DNA from: Paludibacteraceae bacterium
GTDB lineage: Bacteria; Bacteroidota; Bacteroidia; Bacteroidales; Paludibacteraceae
DNA: 48,240 nucleotides
NCBI GenBank assembly: GCA_017417025.1
Contig: JAFPZY010000035.1
Location: forward strand, 1 to 48,240
Direction of reading: 5' to 3'
Shown: piece by piece, positions 1-8,504 of the stretch
Numbering within the stretch: position 1 is the stretch's first letter
Layout: the number at the start of each line of letters is the position of its first letter
Translations under genes and position numbers: made by a program
The notes under the pieces: model-generated
What the model saw: the letters and a program-made list of their open reading frames with translations, nothing else
What the model was told of the DNA's origin: nothing
Database searches by the model: none

Positions 1-16
1 AGACAGCGCTTACAGC

Positions 17-56
17 AAAAAGGAAAACAAGCAGATGTGTTTGTTTTCCTTTTTTT
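17..56 (+). terminator. Intrinsic terminator of a gene ending left of the window
   Basis: A 14-bp perfect inverted repeat (arms 17-30 and 41-54) with a 10-nt loop ends in a T run. The form is that of a rho-independent terminator. No coding region is visible before it, so it probably ends a gene outside the window. Confidence 0.75.
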
Positions 57-107
57 ATCTGCGCTTTTGCTACTGTTTTGTTACCCGTGACTGGTACGTT
101 GTCAGCC

Positions 108-200
108 GGTGATGTCGGCTTGATGTCGGTCTGATGTCGGTTTGATGTCGGCTCTATCATTCGGTTATCCTTCGGTTATCTTTCGGTTATCCTTCGGTTA
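108..200. repeat. Composite of two 11-nt tandem arrays
   Basis: About four 11-nt units starting GATGTCGG (108-150) are followed by a short CTATC link and about four 11-nt units CGGTTATCCTT (155-200). The same two arrays in the same order occur inverted at 47779-47866, so this is a dispersed composite element. No ORF or known mobile element was recognised in it. Confidence 0.8.
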
Positions 201-245
201 GAGCTGCTGATTTCAGGCTGAAAAGGCCATGAGCAAACAATAAGA

Positions 246-377
246 AACTATTAGTAAAACAGGGCAAACTATGAGTAAACGATAATGAGATTATAAGTAA
301 ATAATAACGAGATTATGAGTAAACAATAATGGGATTATGAGCAAACAAATACTGGAATGCGAGCAAGCAATGAGTAA
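246..377. repeat. 22-nt tandem array upstream of the adk promoter
   Basis: About six imperfect units resemble ATTATGAGTAAACAATAATG plus two bases. Unit starts at 268, 290, 312, 334 and 356 are exactly 22 nt apart. It lies before the adk promoter, so it is probably not in the adk transcript. Its sequence is unrelated to the 22-nt units downstream; only the period is shared. Confidence 0.75.
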
Positions 378-455
378 GGCGGGAGGAGGCTATGAGCAAA
401 ACGCGACGAAACAATGAGTATAGAGGAAGGAGGGAGAAATAAAAATACAAAAAAA

Positions 456-489
456 TTTGGATAATTGCAGATATTGCAGTATCTTTGCA
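456..489 (+). promoter_or_regulatory. Promoter of adk (Bacteroidetes -33/-7 type)
   Basis: TTTG at 456-459 and TATCTTTGCA at 480-489 match the Bacteroidetes consensus (TTTG / TAnnTTTG), with the two boxes starting 24 nt apart as at other promoters in this window. Transcription would start near 494, which leaves about 484 nt of leader before the adk start codon. Confidence 0.75.
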
Positions 490-545
490 CCAAATTTGCC
501 TGCGGCGAAATATGCAATATCTCGCAAAGCAAGAATACTATACAG

Positions 546-985
546 AGCAAAGCGGGAAGCCGATACAGGCAAAGCAGGAAGGCGATACTGGCAAAGCGGG
601 AAGGCGATACCGGCAAAGCAAGCATGCTATGCAGGCAAAGGGGGAAGGCGATACCGGCAAAGCAAGCATGCTATGCAGGCAAAGCGGGAAGGCGATATTG
701 GCAAAGCGGGAAGGCGATACCGGCAAAGCGGGAAGGCGATATAGGCAAAGCAGGAAGACGATACCGGCAAAGCGGGAAGGCGATATTGGCAAAGGGGGAA
801 GGCGATACCGGCAAAGCAGGAAGGCGATACCGGCAAAGGGGGAAGGCGATACCGGCAAAGCAAGCATGCTATGCAGGAAAAGGGGGAAGGCGATATAAAC
901 AAAAACAAGATGCAATATAAACAAAAACAAGATACAATATAAACAAAAACAAGATGCAATATAAACAAAAACAAGATATGCTTAA
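546..985 (+). repeat. 22-nt tandem array forming the adk leader
   Basis: Twenty consecutive 22-nt units keep exact register from 546 into the start of adk. Most begin GGCAAAG and end GGCGATAC plus one base. A variant with the palindrome AGCATGCT occurs at 612, 656 and 854. The last four units (from 898) have a different sequence, AACAAAAACAAG followed by an A/T-rich end, yet stay in phase. The ATG of adk lies inside the last unit. All three forward frames are free of stops through most of the array, so ORFs here reflect composition and are not good evidence of genes. See findings. Confidence 0.9.
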
Positions 986-1562
986 TGTAATTTTATGCGG
1001 GGCACCCGGGAGCGGGAAAGGCACCCAATCGGAGCTGATAGTGGAGAAATACGGGTTGCAGCACCTCTCCACCGGCGATGTGCTGCGGGAAGAGATAAAA
1101 TCGGGCAGCGAACTGGGCAAGGAAATAGACGTTCTCATCTCAAAAGGGAACCTTGTTCCGGACCACAAGATGATACACATCATAGCCCACTACTTAGACT
1201 CGCTGCCAGGTGACTGCAAGGGGGTTGTGTTTGACGGCTACCCCCGCACCGTGGAACAGGCAGAAGCACTGAAAATGATGCTCGAAAGACGCGGCATGAA
1301 CGCCGTAATGCTCGACCTTCAAGTGGACGAAGACGAGGTGATGAAACGCCTTCTGAACCGCGGCAAGACCAGCGGCAGAGCCGACGACAACTACGAGACC
1401 ATCAAACAACGGCTGAAAGTGTATCACGAAGTGACCAAGCCCGTGTGCGAGTACTATCTGAAGAAGCACAACTATTTCAGTATCAACGGCAACTACAATA
1501 TGGACTACACCTTTTCGCAGATAGACTCCATACTGACAATGATACAGCAAGCGTCTAAGTGA
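978..1562 (+). CDS. adk: Adenylate kinase
   Basis: Adenylate kinase interconverts ATP + AMP and 2 ADP in the cytoplasm. The 194-residue protein opens with the P-loop GAPGSGKGT (residues 8-16), followed by the AMP-binding [10 protein letters not shown] stretch and the FDGYPRT motif. The LID region is short and lacks the zinc-binding cysteines of the long Gram-positive form. The start at 978 was chosen because the P-loop sits at its usual distance from it; an in-frame ATG at 954 would only add repeat-encoded residues. obg follows after 2 nt, so the two genes are probably co-transcribed. Family assignment is secure. Confidence 0.97.
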   Translation: MLNVILCGAPGSGKGTQSELIVEKYGLQHLSTGDVLREEIKSGSELGKEIDVLISKGNLVPDHKMIHIIAHYLDSLPGDCKGVVFDGYPRTVEQAEALKMMLERRGMNAVMLDLQVDEDEVMKRLLNRGKTSGRADDNYETIKQRLKVYHEVTKPVCEYYLKKHNYFSINGNYNMDYTFSQIDSILTMIQQASK

Positions 1563-1564
1563 CA

Positions 1565-2743
1565 ATGGGACAGGGCAACTTCATCGACTATGTAAAGATA
1601 TACTGCCGGTCGGGCAAAGGGGGCGCAGGCTGCATGCATCTGCACCGCGCGAAATACCTGCCGAAAGGCGGTCCGGACGGCGGTGACGGTGGCCGCGGAG
1701 GACACATCATCCTTCAAGGCAACCGCAACCTGTGGACGCTGCTCCACCTGAAGTACCAGAAGCACATACTGGCGACCGACGGCGGTCGCGGCGGAGACAG
1801 CCGCTCGTTTGGCAAACAGGGAGAAGACAAAGTGATAGAAGTGCCCTGCGGCACCGTTGTTTACGACGGCGACACGGGTGAGTTTGTCTGCGAAGTCCGT
1901 GAACACGGCGAGCGCATTGTTCTGCTGAAAGGCGGCAAAGGGGGCTTGGGGAACTGGCACTTCCGCACCGCGACCAACCAGACCCCCCGCTACGCCCAGC
2001 CCGGCGAACCCGCCCAAGAGCGCAACGTGATACTGCAACTGAAAGTGCTGGCTGACGTAGGTTTAGTGGGGTTCCCGAATGCGGGCAAATCGACCCTGCT
2101 GAGCGTTGTGAGCGCCGCCAAGCCGGAAATAGCGGACTACCCCTTCACGACCCTTACGCCGCAGCTGGGGATAGTGTCGTACAGGGACAACCGCTCGTTC
2201 TGCATGGCAGACATACCGGGCATAATAGAAGGTGCGGCAGAAGGGAAAGGCCTGGGACTCAGGTTCTTGCGGCACATAGAGAGGAATGCGGTGCTGCTGT
2301 TCATGGTGCCGGTGACAAGCGAAGACATAGCGGGAGAGTACAAGATACTGCTCGGCGAACTGGAGAAATACAATCCGGAGCTGCTGACCAAATCGCGCCT
2401 GCTCGCCATAACGAAATGCGACGTAGAGACGCCCGACAGCAAGCAGACAAAGGCACTGGAGAAAGAGCTGGGTGTGCCGGTGGTGTGCATATCGAGCGTG
2501 AGCGGCACAGGCATAGACACACTGAAGGACCTGATATGGACGGAGCTGGAGAAAGAGCAGAACCAGGTGATAGAGATTTCGCACAAGCCGCTTGACATAG
2601 AGCAGGTGGCGCGTGCGGAAGACACTGAAGACGAGGACGATACGCCGCAGACCATCTATTTGAACGAGGTTGAGGAAGAATGGGATTTGTCGAAATACGA
2701 GGGCATAGGCTGGGACACACAAAACAACAGCAGTGAGGAATGA
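1565..2743 (+). CDS. obg: Obg-family GTPase
   Basis: Obg (CgtA) is an essential GTPase that acts in late 50S ribosome assembly and stress signalling. The 392-residue protein has the glycine-rich Obg domain (residues 1 to about 158, [11 protein letters not shown] near the start), then a G domain with GFPNAGKST (G1), [11 protein letters not shown] (switch I), [16 protein letters not shown] (G3) and TKCD (G4), and an acidic C-terminal tail typical of Bacteroidetes. The ATG at 1565 is preferred to a GTG at 1559 that overlaps the adk stop. The GTG start of the downstream ClC gene overlaps its end by 11 nt. Confidence 0.96.
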   Translation: MGQGNFIDYVKIYCRSGKGGAGCMHLHRAKYLPKGGPDGGDGGRGGHIILQGNRNLWTLLHLKYQKHILATDGGRGGDSRSFGKQGEDKVIEVPCGTVVYDGDTGEFVCEVREHGERIVLLKGGKGGLGNWHFRTATNQTPRYAQPGEPAQERNVILQLKVLADVGLVGFPNAGKSTLLSVVSAAKPEIADYPFTTLTPQLGIVSYRDNRSFCMADIPGIIEGAAEGKGLGLRFLRHIERNAVLLFMVPVTSEDIAGEYKILLGELEKYNPELLTKSRLLAITKCDVETPDSKQTKALEKELGVPVVCISSVSGTGIDTLKDLIWTELEKEQNQVIEISHKPLDIEQVARAEDTEDEDDTPQTIYLNEVEEEWDLSKYEGIGWDTQNNSSEE

Positions 2744-4520
2744 GAAACTGACACAGGCTTACGACCGCTTCATCGCATGGCGCGAGAAGAACATCAGCGA
2801 GAAGAACCTTGTACTCCTGCTGAGTTTCTTTGTGGGCAGTTTCTCGGCACTGGCGGCCTACCTGCTGAAGGAGTTCATTCACTTCATACAGTGGCTGTTA
2901 GAGCATTATTTGGTGAGGGGTGAATATACATTCTGGTACTTCATATTCCCGATGCTGGGCATCACCCTTGCGTCTCTGTTCGTGCATTACATAGTGCGCG
3001 ACGACATCAGTCACGGGATAACCAAGATACTTTACGCCATCTCGCAGCGGAAGTCGATAATAAAGCCCCACAACATGTGGTCGTCGGTGGTGTCGTCTGG
3101 AGTGACGATAGGTTTCGGCGGTTCGGTGGGAGCAGAGGCCCCGATTGTGCTCACGGGCGCGGCCATAGGCTCGAACCTGGCGAAAGCACTGCGTCTGGAC
3201 CAGAAGACGATGATGCTGATGATAGGCTGCGGCGCTGCCGGTGCGATAGGCGGGATATTCAAGGCCCCGATAGCGGGCCTGGTGTTCACGTTAGAGGTGC
3301 TGATGATGGACCTGACAATGACCTCCGTCGCCCCGCTGCTGATATCGTCGGTGACGGCGACGGTGTGGTCGTACATAGCGACGGGCAGCGACCCGATGTT
3401 CGAATTTCAGGCGACGGACCCGTTTGTGATAGGGCGTATCCCGTGGTATCTGGTATTGGGAGTGGTTTGCGGGCTGTGCTCCTTATATTTCACGCGCGCG
3501 ACAAACGGCCTTGAGCAATGGTTCAAGGAGCATGTGAGGAGCATAGGCGCGAAGATAGCGGCAGGCGGCGCGACACTGGGTCTGTTAGTGTTCGTCTTTC
3601 CGCCTCTCTACGGCGAGGGGTATGACGTTATAGCACGGCTGATCAACGGCTCTCCGGACGAGTCGTTTGCAGTAAGCCCGCTGTCGGCATTCGGGAGCGA
3701 GACATGGATGCTGACCATATATTTCGTGCTGATAATACTGCTCAAAGTAGTTGCATCGGTTGCCACCAACGGCGGCGGCGGCGTGGGAGGCATATTCGCG
3801 CCCTCGCTTTTCATAGGAGCCGTGACGGGATTTGTAGTGGCCAGGCTGATGAACATGGCGGGACTGCATGTGTCGGAGGCCAACTTCGCGCTTGTCGGCA
3901 TGGCGGGCCTGATGTCGGGAGTGATGCACGCGCCGCTGACAGGGATATTCCTGATAGCCGAACTGACAGGCGGCTACCACCTGTTCATTCCACTGATGGT
4001 GGTGGCAGTGATTTCGTATCTGACCATTCTGCTGTTTGAGCCTCACAGCCTTTATGCCATGCGCCTTGCGCAGAAGGGGGAGCTGCTGACCCACAACAAG
4101 GACAGGTCGGTGCTGACCCTGATGCAGCTGGACAATGTGCTTGAGACCGACCTGAAGACCGTGCCGCCTGACATGCGTCTGGGGGAATTGGTGAGAGTGA
4201 TAGCCAGGAGCAGACGCAACATCTTCCCCGTGACCGACAAGGACGGGCGGCTGTGCGGCGTGCTGCTGCTTGACGAAATACGCAACATCATGTTCCAGCC
4301 CCGGCTGTACCACCGCTTCACAGTGCGGCAGCTGATGACTTCGCCCGCCGCCATACTGCGCAACGACATGTCGATGGAGCAGGTGATGGAGACCTTTGAG
4401 GACACGGGGGCATGGAACCTGCCCGTGGTGGACGCGGAGAAGAGGTACGTGGGGACAGTGTCGAAATCGAAGATATTCAACAGCTACAGAGACGTGTTAG
4501 TGCAGTTCTCGGAAGAATAA
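2733..4520 (+). CDS. ClC-family chloride channel/antiporter with CBS pair
   Basis: This polytopic inner-membrane protein (595 aa) belongs to the ClC family of anion channels and H+/Cl- exchangers. Family motifs visible are GSVGAEAP (residues 130-137, with the gating glutamate E135) and [12 protein letters not shown] in the second half. The C-terminal part, about residues 455-590, holds two CBS domains, usually nucleotide-responsive. The segment VFTLEVL aligns with the place where exchangers have a second, proton-pathway glutamate; here that position appears to be valine, which suggests a channel-like mode (inference). The start is GTG, inside the end of obg, which implies translational coupling. 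No in-frame ATG lies nearby. Confidence 0.93.
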   Translation: MRNEKLTQAYDRFIAWREKNISEKNLVLLLSFFVGSFSALAAYLLKEFIHFIQWLLEHYLVRGEYTFWYFIFPMLGITLASLFVHYIVRDDISHGITKILYAISQRKSIIKPHNMWSSVVSSGVTIGFGGSVGAEAPIVLTGAAIGSNLAKALRLDQKTMMLMIGCGAAGAIGGIFKAPIAGLVFTLEVLMMDLTMTSVAPLLISSVTATVWSYIATGSDPMFEFQATDPFVIGRIPWYLVLGVVCGLCSLYFTRATNGLEQWFKEHVRSIGAKIAAGGATLGLLVFVFPPLYGEGYDVIARLINGSPDESFAVSPLSAFGSETWMLTIYFVLIILLKVVASVATNGGGGVGGIFAPSLFIGAVTGFVVARLMNMAGLHVSEANFALVGMAGLMSGVMHAPLTGIFLIAELTGGYHLFIPLMVVAVISYLTILLFEPHSLYAMRLAQKGELLTHNKDRSVLTLMQLDNVLETDLKTVPPDMRLGELVRVIARSRRNIFPVTDKDGRLCGVLLLDEIRNIMFQPRLYHRFTVRQLMTSPAAILRNDMSMEQVMETFEDTGAWNLPVVDAEKRYVGTVSKSKIFNSYRDVLVQFSEE

Positions 4521-4533
4521 ACAAGCAGGCATT

Positions 4534-5700
4534 ATGACGAACACCGACGTTTTATTACGCTCGTTTGAAGAGCGTTACGGCAGGAAGACAGAGCGGGTGT
4601 ACTTCGCTCCCGGCCGAGTGAACATGATAGGCGAGCACACCGACTACAACGGCGGACGCGTTTTTCCGTGCGCTCTGAGCTTCGGCACCAGTCTGGCAGT
4701 GGCAGCCAACGACAGCGGCCTGCTCCGCTTCGCTTCGCTCAACATGCCGGAGACACGCGAGACCGGCATCGGCGACCAATGGCACCCCATAGAGGGCAAG
4801 AGCTGGGTGAACTACGCCCTCGGCGCGATAGCCCAAGCCGCCAAGAAAGGCGTTAGGCCGGCACAAGGCTATGACCTGCTGTACAGCGGCGACGTGCCCA
4901 TAGGAGCTGGCCTGTCGTCATCGGCGGCACTGGAGGTGGTGACGGCATTCGCCTTCAACGAGCTGTGCGGCAGCGGATTCTGCAGGACGGAGATAGCACA
5001 GATGGCGCAGGCGGCGGAGCATGAGTATGCGGGCGTGCAGTGCGGCATAATGGACCAGTTTGCCTCGGCACAAGGACGGCAAGGACATGCCATGTACCTG
5101 GACTGCAGCACATTAGACTGCGAGTGGGTGCCGCTTGACCTGACCGGGATGCAGATAGTGCTTGCCAACACAAGAAGTCCGCACAAGCTGTCGTCAGGCG
5201 TTTACAACGAGAGAGTGGCGCAATGCAGGCAGGCAGTGGAAGATATACGCAAAGCCTTTGACATACAGCACCTTGCTGAACTGACGGCGGAGCAGTTTGC
5301 CGAAGCAGAGAAGCTGATAAGCGACGAGACTGTGAGACGGCGTGCACGGCACGTGGTTAGCGAGGCGGAGAGGACCAAGCAAGCCGTGGAAGCCCTGAAA
5401 GCCGGCAACATCGGGCTGTTCGGGCGGCTGATGAACGCGAGCCACGCATCGCTGCGCGACGACTATGAGGTGACAGGCCGCGAACTGGATGCCATGGCTG
5501 AAGCAGCATGGGCGGAAGAGGGGGTAGCGGGAAGCCGTATGACAGGCGGCGGCTTCGGCGGGTGCACAGTGTCGATAGTGAGAGAGGACGCAGTGGAGGA
5601 GTTCAAGAAGAACGTGGGAGCGGCATACAAGAAACGCACAGGCCTGACCGCGGAATTCTATGTAGCACAGGCGGGCGACGGCGTGCGGCGGCTGATGTAG
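4534..5700 (+). CDS. galK: Galactokinase
   Basis: Galactokinase phosphorylates D-galactose to galactose-1-phosphate in the Leloir pathway. The 388-residue GHMP kinase has the signature GRVNMIGEHTDYNGG near residue 28, the ATP-binding PIGAGLSSSAALEV, the catalytic-aspartate region CGIMDQFAS and the C-terminal motif GGGFGGCTVS. It starts 13 nt after the ClC gene, so it may share its transcript. No galT or galE is seen nearby. Its last 43 nt overlap the end of the opposing glycosyltransferase gene. Confidence 0.96.
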   Translation: MTNTDVLLRSFEERYGRKTERVYFAPGRVNMIGEHTDYNGGRVFPCALSFGTSLAVAANDSGLLRFASLNMPETRETGIGDQWHPIEGKSWVNYALGAIAQAAKKGVRPAQGYDLLYSGDVPIGAGLSSSAALEVVTAFAFNELCGSGFCRTEIAQMAQAAEHEYAGVQCGIMDQFASAQGRQGHAMYLDCSTLDCEWVPLDLTGMQIVLANTRSPHKLSSGVYNERVAQCRQAVEDIRKAFDIQHLAELTAEQFAEAEKLISDETVRRRARHVVSEAERTKQAVEALKAGNIGLFGRLMNASHASLRDDYEVTGRELDAMAEAAWAEEGVAGSRMTGGGFGGCTVSIVREDAVEEFKKNVGAAYKKRTGLTAEFYVAQAGDGVRRLM

Positions 5701-6632
5701 GCGGCAAGATACTCCTGCTCAGGCTGGCCAGGAGTGGGTATAAGTTCAGCCTTGCCGAGCAAATTGAGAGCCGCAAAATCCATGACCGACGAATATCCGC
5801 TGCGGGAGACAATATGCTCCGCCCCCTGCAAAATCGGGACGAGCAGTTCGTCAGGCAGCGAGGGGACAAGAGTGATGTTGTTGTGGCGCGTGCGGACAAA
5901 CGGCATTCCGACCTTTCCACGGACGATTAACAGAGTTTCACCGGACTTTTCATAACGCTTAACAAGCTGCTGCTCAAACAAAGTGCGCTGCGGCTCGAGG
6001 CCTGAGAGGACGGCGACAGTGTGGTAGTCGCTGCATGATTGCTGCGCAGGCTGCATGCGCGAGAGCGGTCCGATATAGCGCGCGTTTTCCCTTTCCCCTC
6101 CGGAGCTGAGGAAGCCCGCCAAGCGTTTGTCCTCTTCGGCGAAGTCAGGCACCCAGAGCTGGTCGAAGCGGCGATAGACGGAGCGGTGCAGCCTGTAAGC
6201 GAGCGGCTCCAGCCATCGCCAGAAACGCGGCAGGCGTATGTGGAGCTGGTGAGTAAGATAGACAAAGACAGTGCCTTCAGGACGGCGGCTCGGTGGGAAG
6301 AGCCCGAAGCGGTTGTCGGAGATGACGAGGTCGAAATGCTCGTTATGAAGAAAGCGGGCAAGCCTTTTGTGGTCGCGGACAGAGAAGCGTATGAGAGCGG
6401 GGAGAGAGCGCAGTACAGCCCAAGTCTGCGAGGCTGACCGCGAGTATGTGAGCCTGAGCGGAGCAAGACTGACAATGCGCAACGTGGGGAAAGTGCGTTT
6501 GAGCAAGAGGAGCGAGTCGCCATCGCCGGCGAGAACGACCTCGTTTTTTTCAGCTATATACTTACGAATAAGGGGGATACAGCGCGTAGCATGTCCCAAG
6601 CCCCAGTTGAGCGGTGCGATAAGAATCTTCAT
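5658..6632 (-). CDS. MurG-like glycosyltransferase of unknown acceptor
   Basis: The 324-residue protein starts MKILIAPLNWGLGHATRC, the glycine-rich N-terminal loop typical of GT-B enzymes related to MurG and family 28. The C-terminal half has SRSGYSSVMDFAAL, like the donor-nucleotide site of that fold. Similar stand-alone proteins are common in Bacteroidetes, and their substrate is generally not established. It is a single gene between oppositely oriented neighbours and overlaps the 3' end of galK by 43 nt. A perfect 16-bp palindrome lies 24 nt upstream of its start. A role in surface glycan or glycolipid synthesis is inference. Confidence 0.75.
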   Translation of the reverse strand: MKILIAPLNWGLGHATRCIPLIRKYIAEKNEVVLAGDGDSLLLLKRTFPTLRIVSLAPLRLTYSRSASQTWAVLRSLPALIRFSVRDHKRLARFLHNEHFDLVISDNRFGLFPPSRRPEGTVFVYLTHQLHIRLPRFWRWLEPLAYRLHRSVYRRFDQLWVPDFAEEDKRLAGFLSSGGERENARYIGPLSRMQPAQQSCSDYHTVAVLSGLEPQRTLFEQQLVKRYEKSGETLLIVRGKVGMPFVRTRHNNITLVPSLPDELLVPILQGAEHIVSRSGYSSVMDFAALNLLGKAELIPTPGQPEQEYLAAYISRRTPSPACAT

Positions 6633-6655
6633 TTGCAGTTGTTTTCTATGTGTTT

Positions 6656-6671
6656 TGTCATCGCGATGACA
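6656..6671. promoter_or_regulatory. 16-bp perfect palindrome, possible operator
   Basis: TGTCATCGCGATGACA is a perfect palindrome 24 nt before the start codon of the glycosyltransferase at 5658-6632. Its size and position fit a dimeric regulator site, but no regulator is known for it and no clear -7 box was found next to it. Confidence 0.4.
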
Positions 6672-6675
6672 GGGG

Positions 6676-6741
6676 AATCACCTACTAATCACCTACTAAT
6701 CACCTACTAATCACCTACTAATCACCTACTAATTTCCTACT
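6676..6741. repeat. 11-nt tandem array, six copies
   Basis: Six units of AATCACCTACT start at 6676, 6687, 6698, 6709, 6720 and 6731; the last one diverges. The array lies between the glycosyltransferase gene and the ychF promoter. A related 11-nt array (AATCACCCAAT) occurs at 26764-26818. Confidence 0.9.
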
Positions 6742-6854
6742 ATTGACAGCGTAACGAGAGAGCACTTACGGCAGAGGGAGAGAGGGGGTTCCGCTGAATG
6801 TTGATATGATTTCATTGCAAGTTGATGCGATTTCATTGCAAAAGTAAGAGTTTT

Positions 6855-6888
6855 TTTGCATATATGCAAATTTCTTCGTACCTTTGCA
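6855..6888 (+). promoter_or_regulatory. Promoter of ychF with palindromic -33 element
   Basis: The palindrome TTTGCATATATGCAAA (6855-6870) supplies the -33 TTTG. The -7 box TACCTTTGCA is at 6879-6888, 24 nt from start to start. The expected transcript start is near 6892, about 495 nt before the start codon. Confidence 0.75.
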
Positions 6889-6920
6889 TGTTTTTTGGGC
6901 AGGAAAAGCCCAAAAAACAT
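6888..6920 (+). other. 13-bp hairpin at the predicted 5' end of the ychF transcript
   Basis: Arms ATGTTTTTTGGGC (6888-6900) and GCCCAAAAAACAT (6908-6920) are perfect complements around a 7-nt loop. The hairpin begins at the predicted transcript start, so the mRNA would begin with it. It could protect the 5' end. It has no trailing T run, so a terminator is unlikely. Confidence 0.7.
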
Positions 6921-6923
6921 AAT

Positions 6924-7345
6924 AAAGAGAGACGAGAAGTCCCATAAAGAGAGACGAGAAGTCCCATAAAGAGAGACGAGAAGTCTCGTAAAGAGAGACG
7001 AAAAGTCCCGTAAAAAGAGACGAGAAGTCTCGTAAAGAGAGACGAGAAGTCCCGTAAAGAGGGACAAGAAGTCACACAAAAGAGAGACGAGAAGTCCCGT
7101 AAAGAGGGACAAGAAGTCCCGCAAAAGAGAGGCGAGAAGTCCCGTAAAAAGAGACGAGAAGTCCCGTAAAGAGAGACGAGAAGTCTCGTAAAGAGAGACG
7201 AGAAGTCCTGTAAAGAGAGACGAGAAGTCCTGTAAAGAGGGACAAGAAGTCTCGTAAAGAGGGACGAGAAGTCCCGTAAAAGAGAGACGAGAAGTCCCGT
7301 AAAGAGGGACGAAAAGTCCTGTAAAGAGGGACAGCAAATATCTTA
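6924..7345 (+). repeat. 22-nt tandem array forming the ychF leader
   Basis: About 19 units, mostly 22 nt (a few 23), follow the pattern AAAGRGRGAC, then GAGAA, then GTCYC and two or three more bases. Unit starts at 6924, 6946, 6968, 6990 and 7012 are exactly spaced. Each unit can fold GRGAC/GTCYC around a five-base loop. GAGAC tends to pair with GTCTC and GGGAC with GTCCC, with some mispaired copies. TAA in most units closes all forward frames, so the leader is not coding. Its length matches the adk leader although the sequence is unrelated. Confidence 0.9.
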
Positions 7346-7386
7346 AAAAGAGACAAGACAAGAATTCAGAAAAAAGGAATAAGACC

Positions 7387-8487
7387 ATGAAATGCGGTAT
7401 AGTAGGGCTGCCCAATGTGGGCAAATCGACATTGTTCAACTGCCTTAGCAACGCGAAGGCACAGTCAGCTAACTTCCCATTTTGCACGATAGAGCCCAAT
7501 GTGGGCGTGATAACGGTGCCAGACGAGCGGCTTGTCAAATTAGGCGAGCTGTGCAAGCCCGAGCGCGGCGTTATACCGACGACAGTTGAGATAGTGGATA
7601 TAGCCGGTCTGGTGAAAGGCGCGAGCAAGGGGGAAGGCTTAGGCAACAAGTTTTTAGCCAACATAAGAGAGACAGACGCGATAATACACGTGCTGCGCTG
7701 CTTCGACGACGGGAACGTGGTGCATGTGGACGGGACAGTGAACCCCGTGAGGGACAAAGAGGTGATAGAGGCAGAACTGCAACTGAAAGACCTCGAGACA
7801 GTGGAAGCCCGCATACAAAAGACTGAGAAACAGGCAAAAGCCGGCGGCGACAAACAGGCGAAGACGGCATTGGAGGTGCTGATGAAATACAGGGACGCCC
7901 TGTCGCAGGGTCTGTCGGCACGCACGGTGGAGCTGCAGAACAAAGAGGAAGAGGCCGTGGCAAAAGAGATGTTCCTGCTGACCAACAAGCCTGTGATGTA
8001 CGTGTGCAACGTGGACGAGGAGTCGGCAGTGACGGGAAACGCATACGTGGAGCAAGTGCGCGAGGCAGTGAAAGGCGAGAATGCGCAAGTGCTGGTGCTC
8101 GCGGCGAAGACAGAGGCGGAGATAGCCGAACTGGACACTTACGAAGAGCGGCAGATGTTCCTGCAAGAGATGGGACTGGAAGAGTCGGGCGTGAACAGGC
8201 TGATAAAAGCCGCCTACGCCCTACTCGAGCTGAGGACCTTCCTGACCGCAGGTTCGGACGAAGTGAGGGCCTGGACGTTCAAGGCGGGGTGGAAAGCCCC
8301 GCAGTGCGCGGGCGTGATACACACCGACTTCGAGAAAGGCTTCATACGCGCAGAAGTGATTAAATATGAGGACTATATAAGTCTCGGCGGAGAGGCAGCC
8401 TGCCGCGCTGCGGGCAAGCTGGGCGTTGAAGGCAAAGACTATCAGGTGCAGGACGGCGACATCATGCACTTTCTGTTCAACGTATGA
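7387..8487 (+). CDS. ychF: Ribosome-associated P-loop ATPase YchF
   Basis: YchF (OLA1 family) is an Obg-related protein that prefers ATP, binds ribosomes and is linked to oxidative stress. The 366-residue protein starts with GIVGLPNVGKSTLFN (P-loop), then NFPFCTIEPNVG, DIAGLVKGASKGEGLGN and, at the G4 position, NVDE in place of NKxD, which is the basis of ATP preference in this family. A coiled-coil insert spans about residues 125-200. The C-terminal TGS domain contains VRAWTFKAGWKAPQCAG. The upstream sequence GGAATAAGACC resembles that before dnaJ. Transcription would come from the promoter at 6855-6888 through the long repeat leader. Confidence 0.96.
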   Translation: MKCGIVGLPNVGKSTLFNCLSNAKAQSANFPFCTIEPNVGVITVPDERLVKLGELCKPERGVIPTTVEIVDIAGLVKGASKGEGLGNKFLANIRETDAIIHVLRCFDDGNVVHVDGTVNPVRDKEVIEAELQLKDLETVEARIQKTEKQAKAGGDKQAKTALEVLMKYRDALSQGLSARTVELQNKEEEAVAKEMFLLTNKPVMYVCNVDEESAVTGNAYVEQVREAVKGENAQVLVLAAKTEAEIAELDTYEERQMFLQEMGLEESGVNRLIKAAYALLELRTFLTAGSDEVRAWTFKAGWKAPQCAGVIHTDFEKGFIRAEVIKYEDYISLGGEAACRAAGKLGVEGKDYQVQDGDIMHFLFNV

Positions 8488-8504
8488 CATGAAGGAGAGA
8501 GAGT

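Noticed and set aside
457-974. Overlapping open frames in all three forward phases of the adk leader
   Set aside because: The 22-nt unit has no stop in any phase, so open frames are expected without coding. A leader ORF from 512 to 898 cannot be fully excluded.
546-985. CRISPR array
   Set aside because: Units are directly adjacent without unique spacers, and no cas gene is present.
6729-8138. 469-codon open frame on the minus strand
   Set aside because: It combines the stop-free complement of the 22-nt array with the antisense of ychF; the protein is a repeat followed by Ser-rich text.
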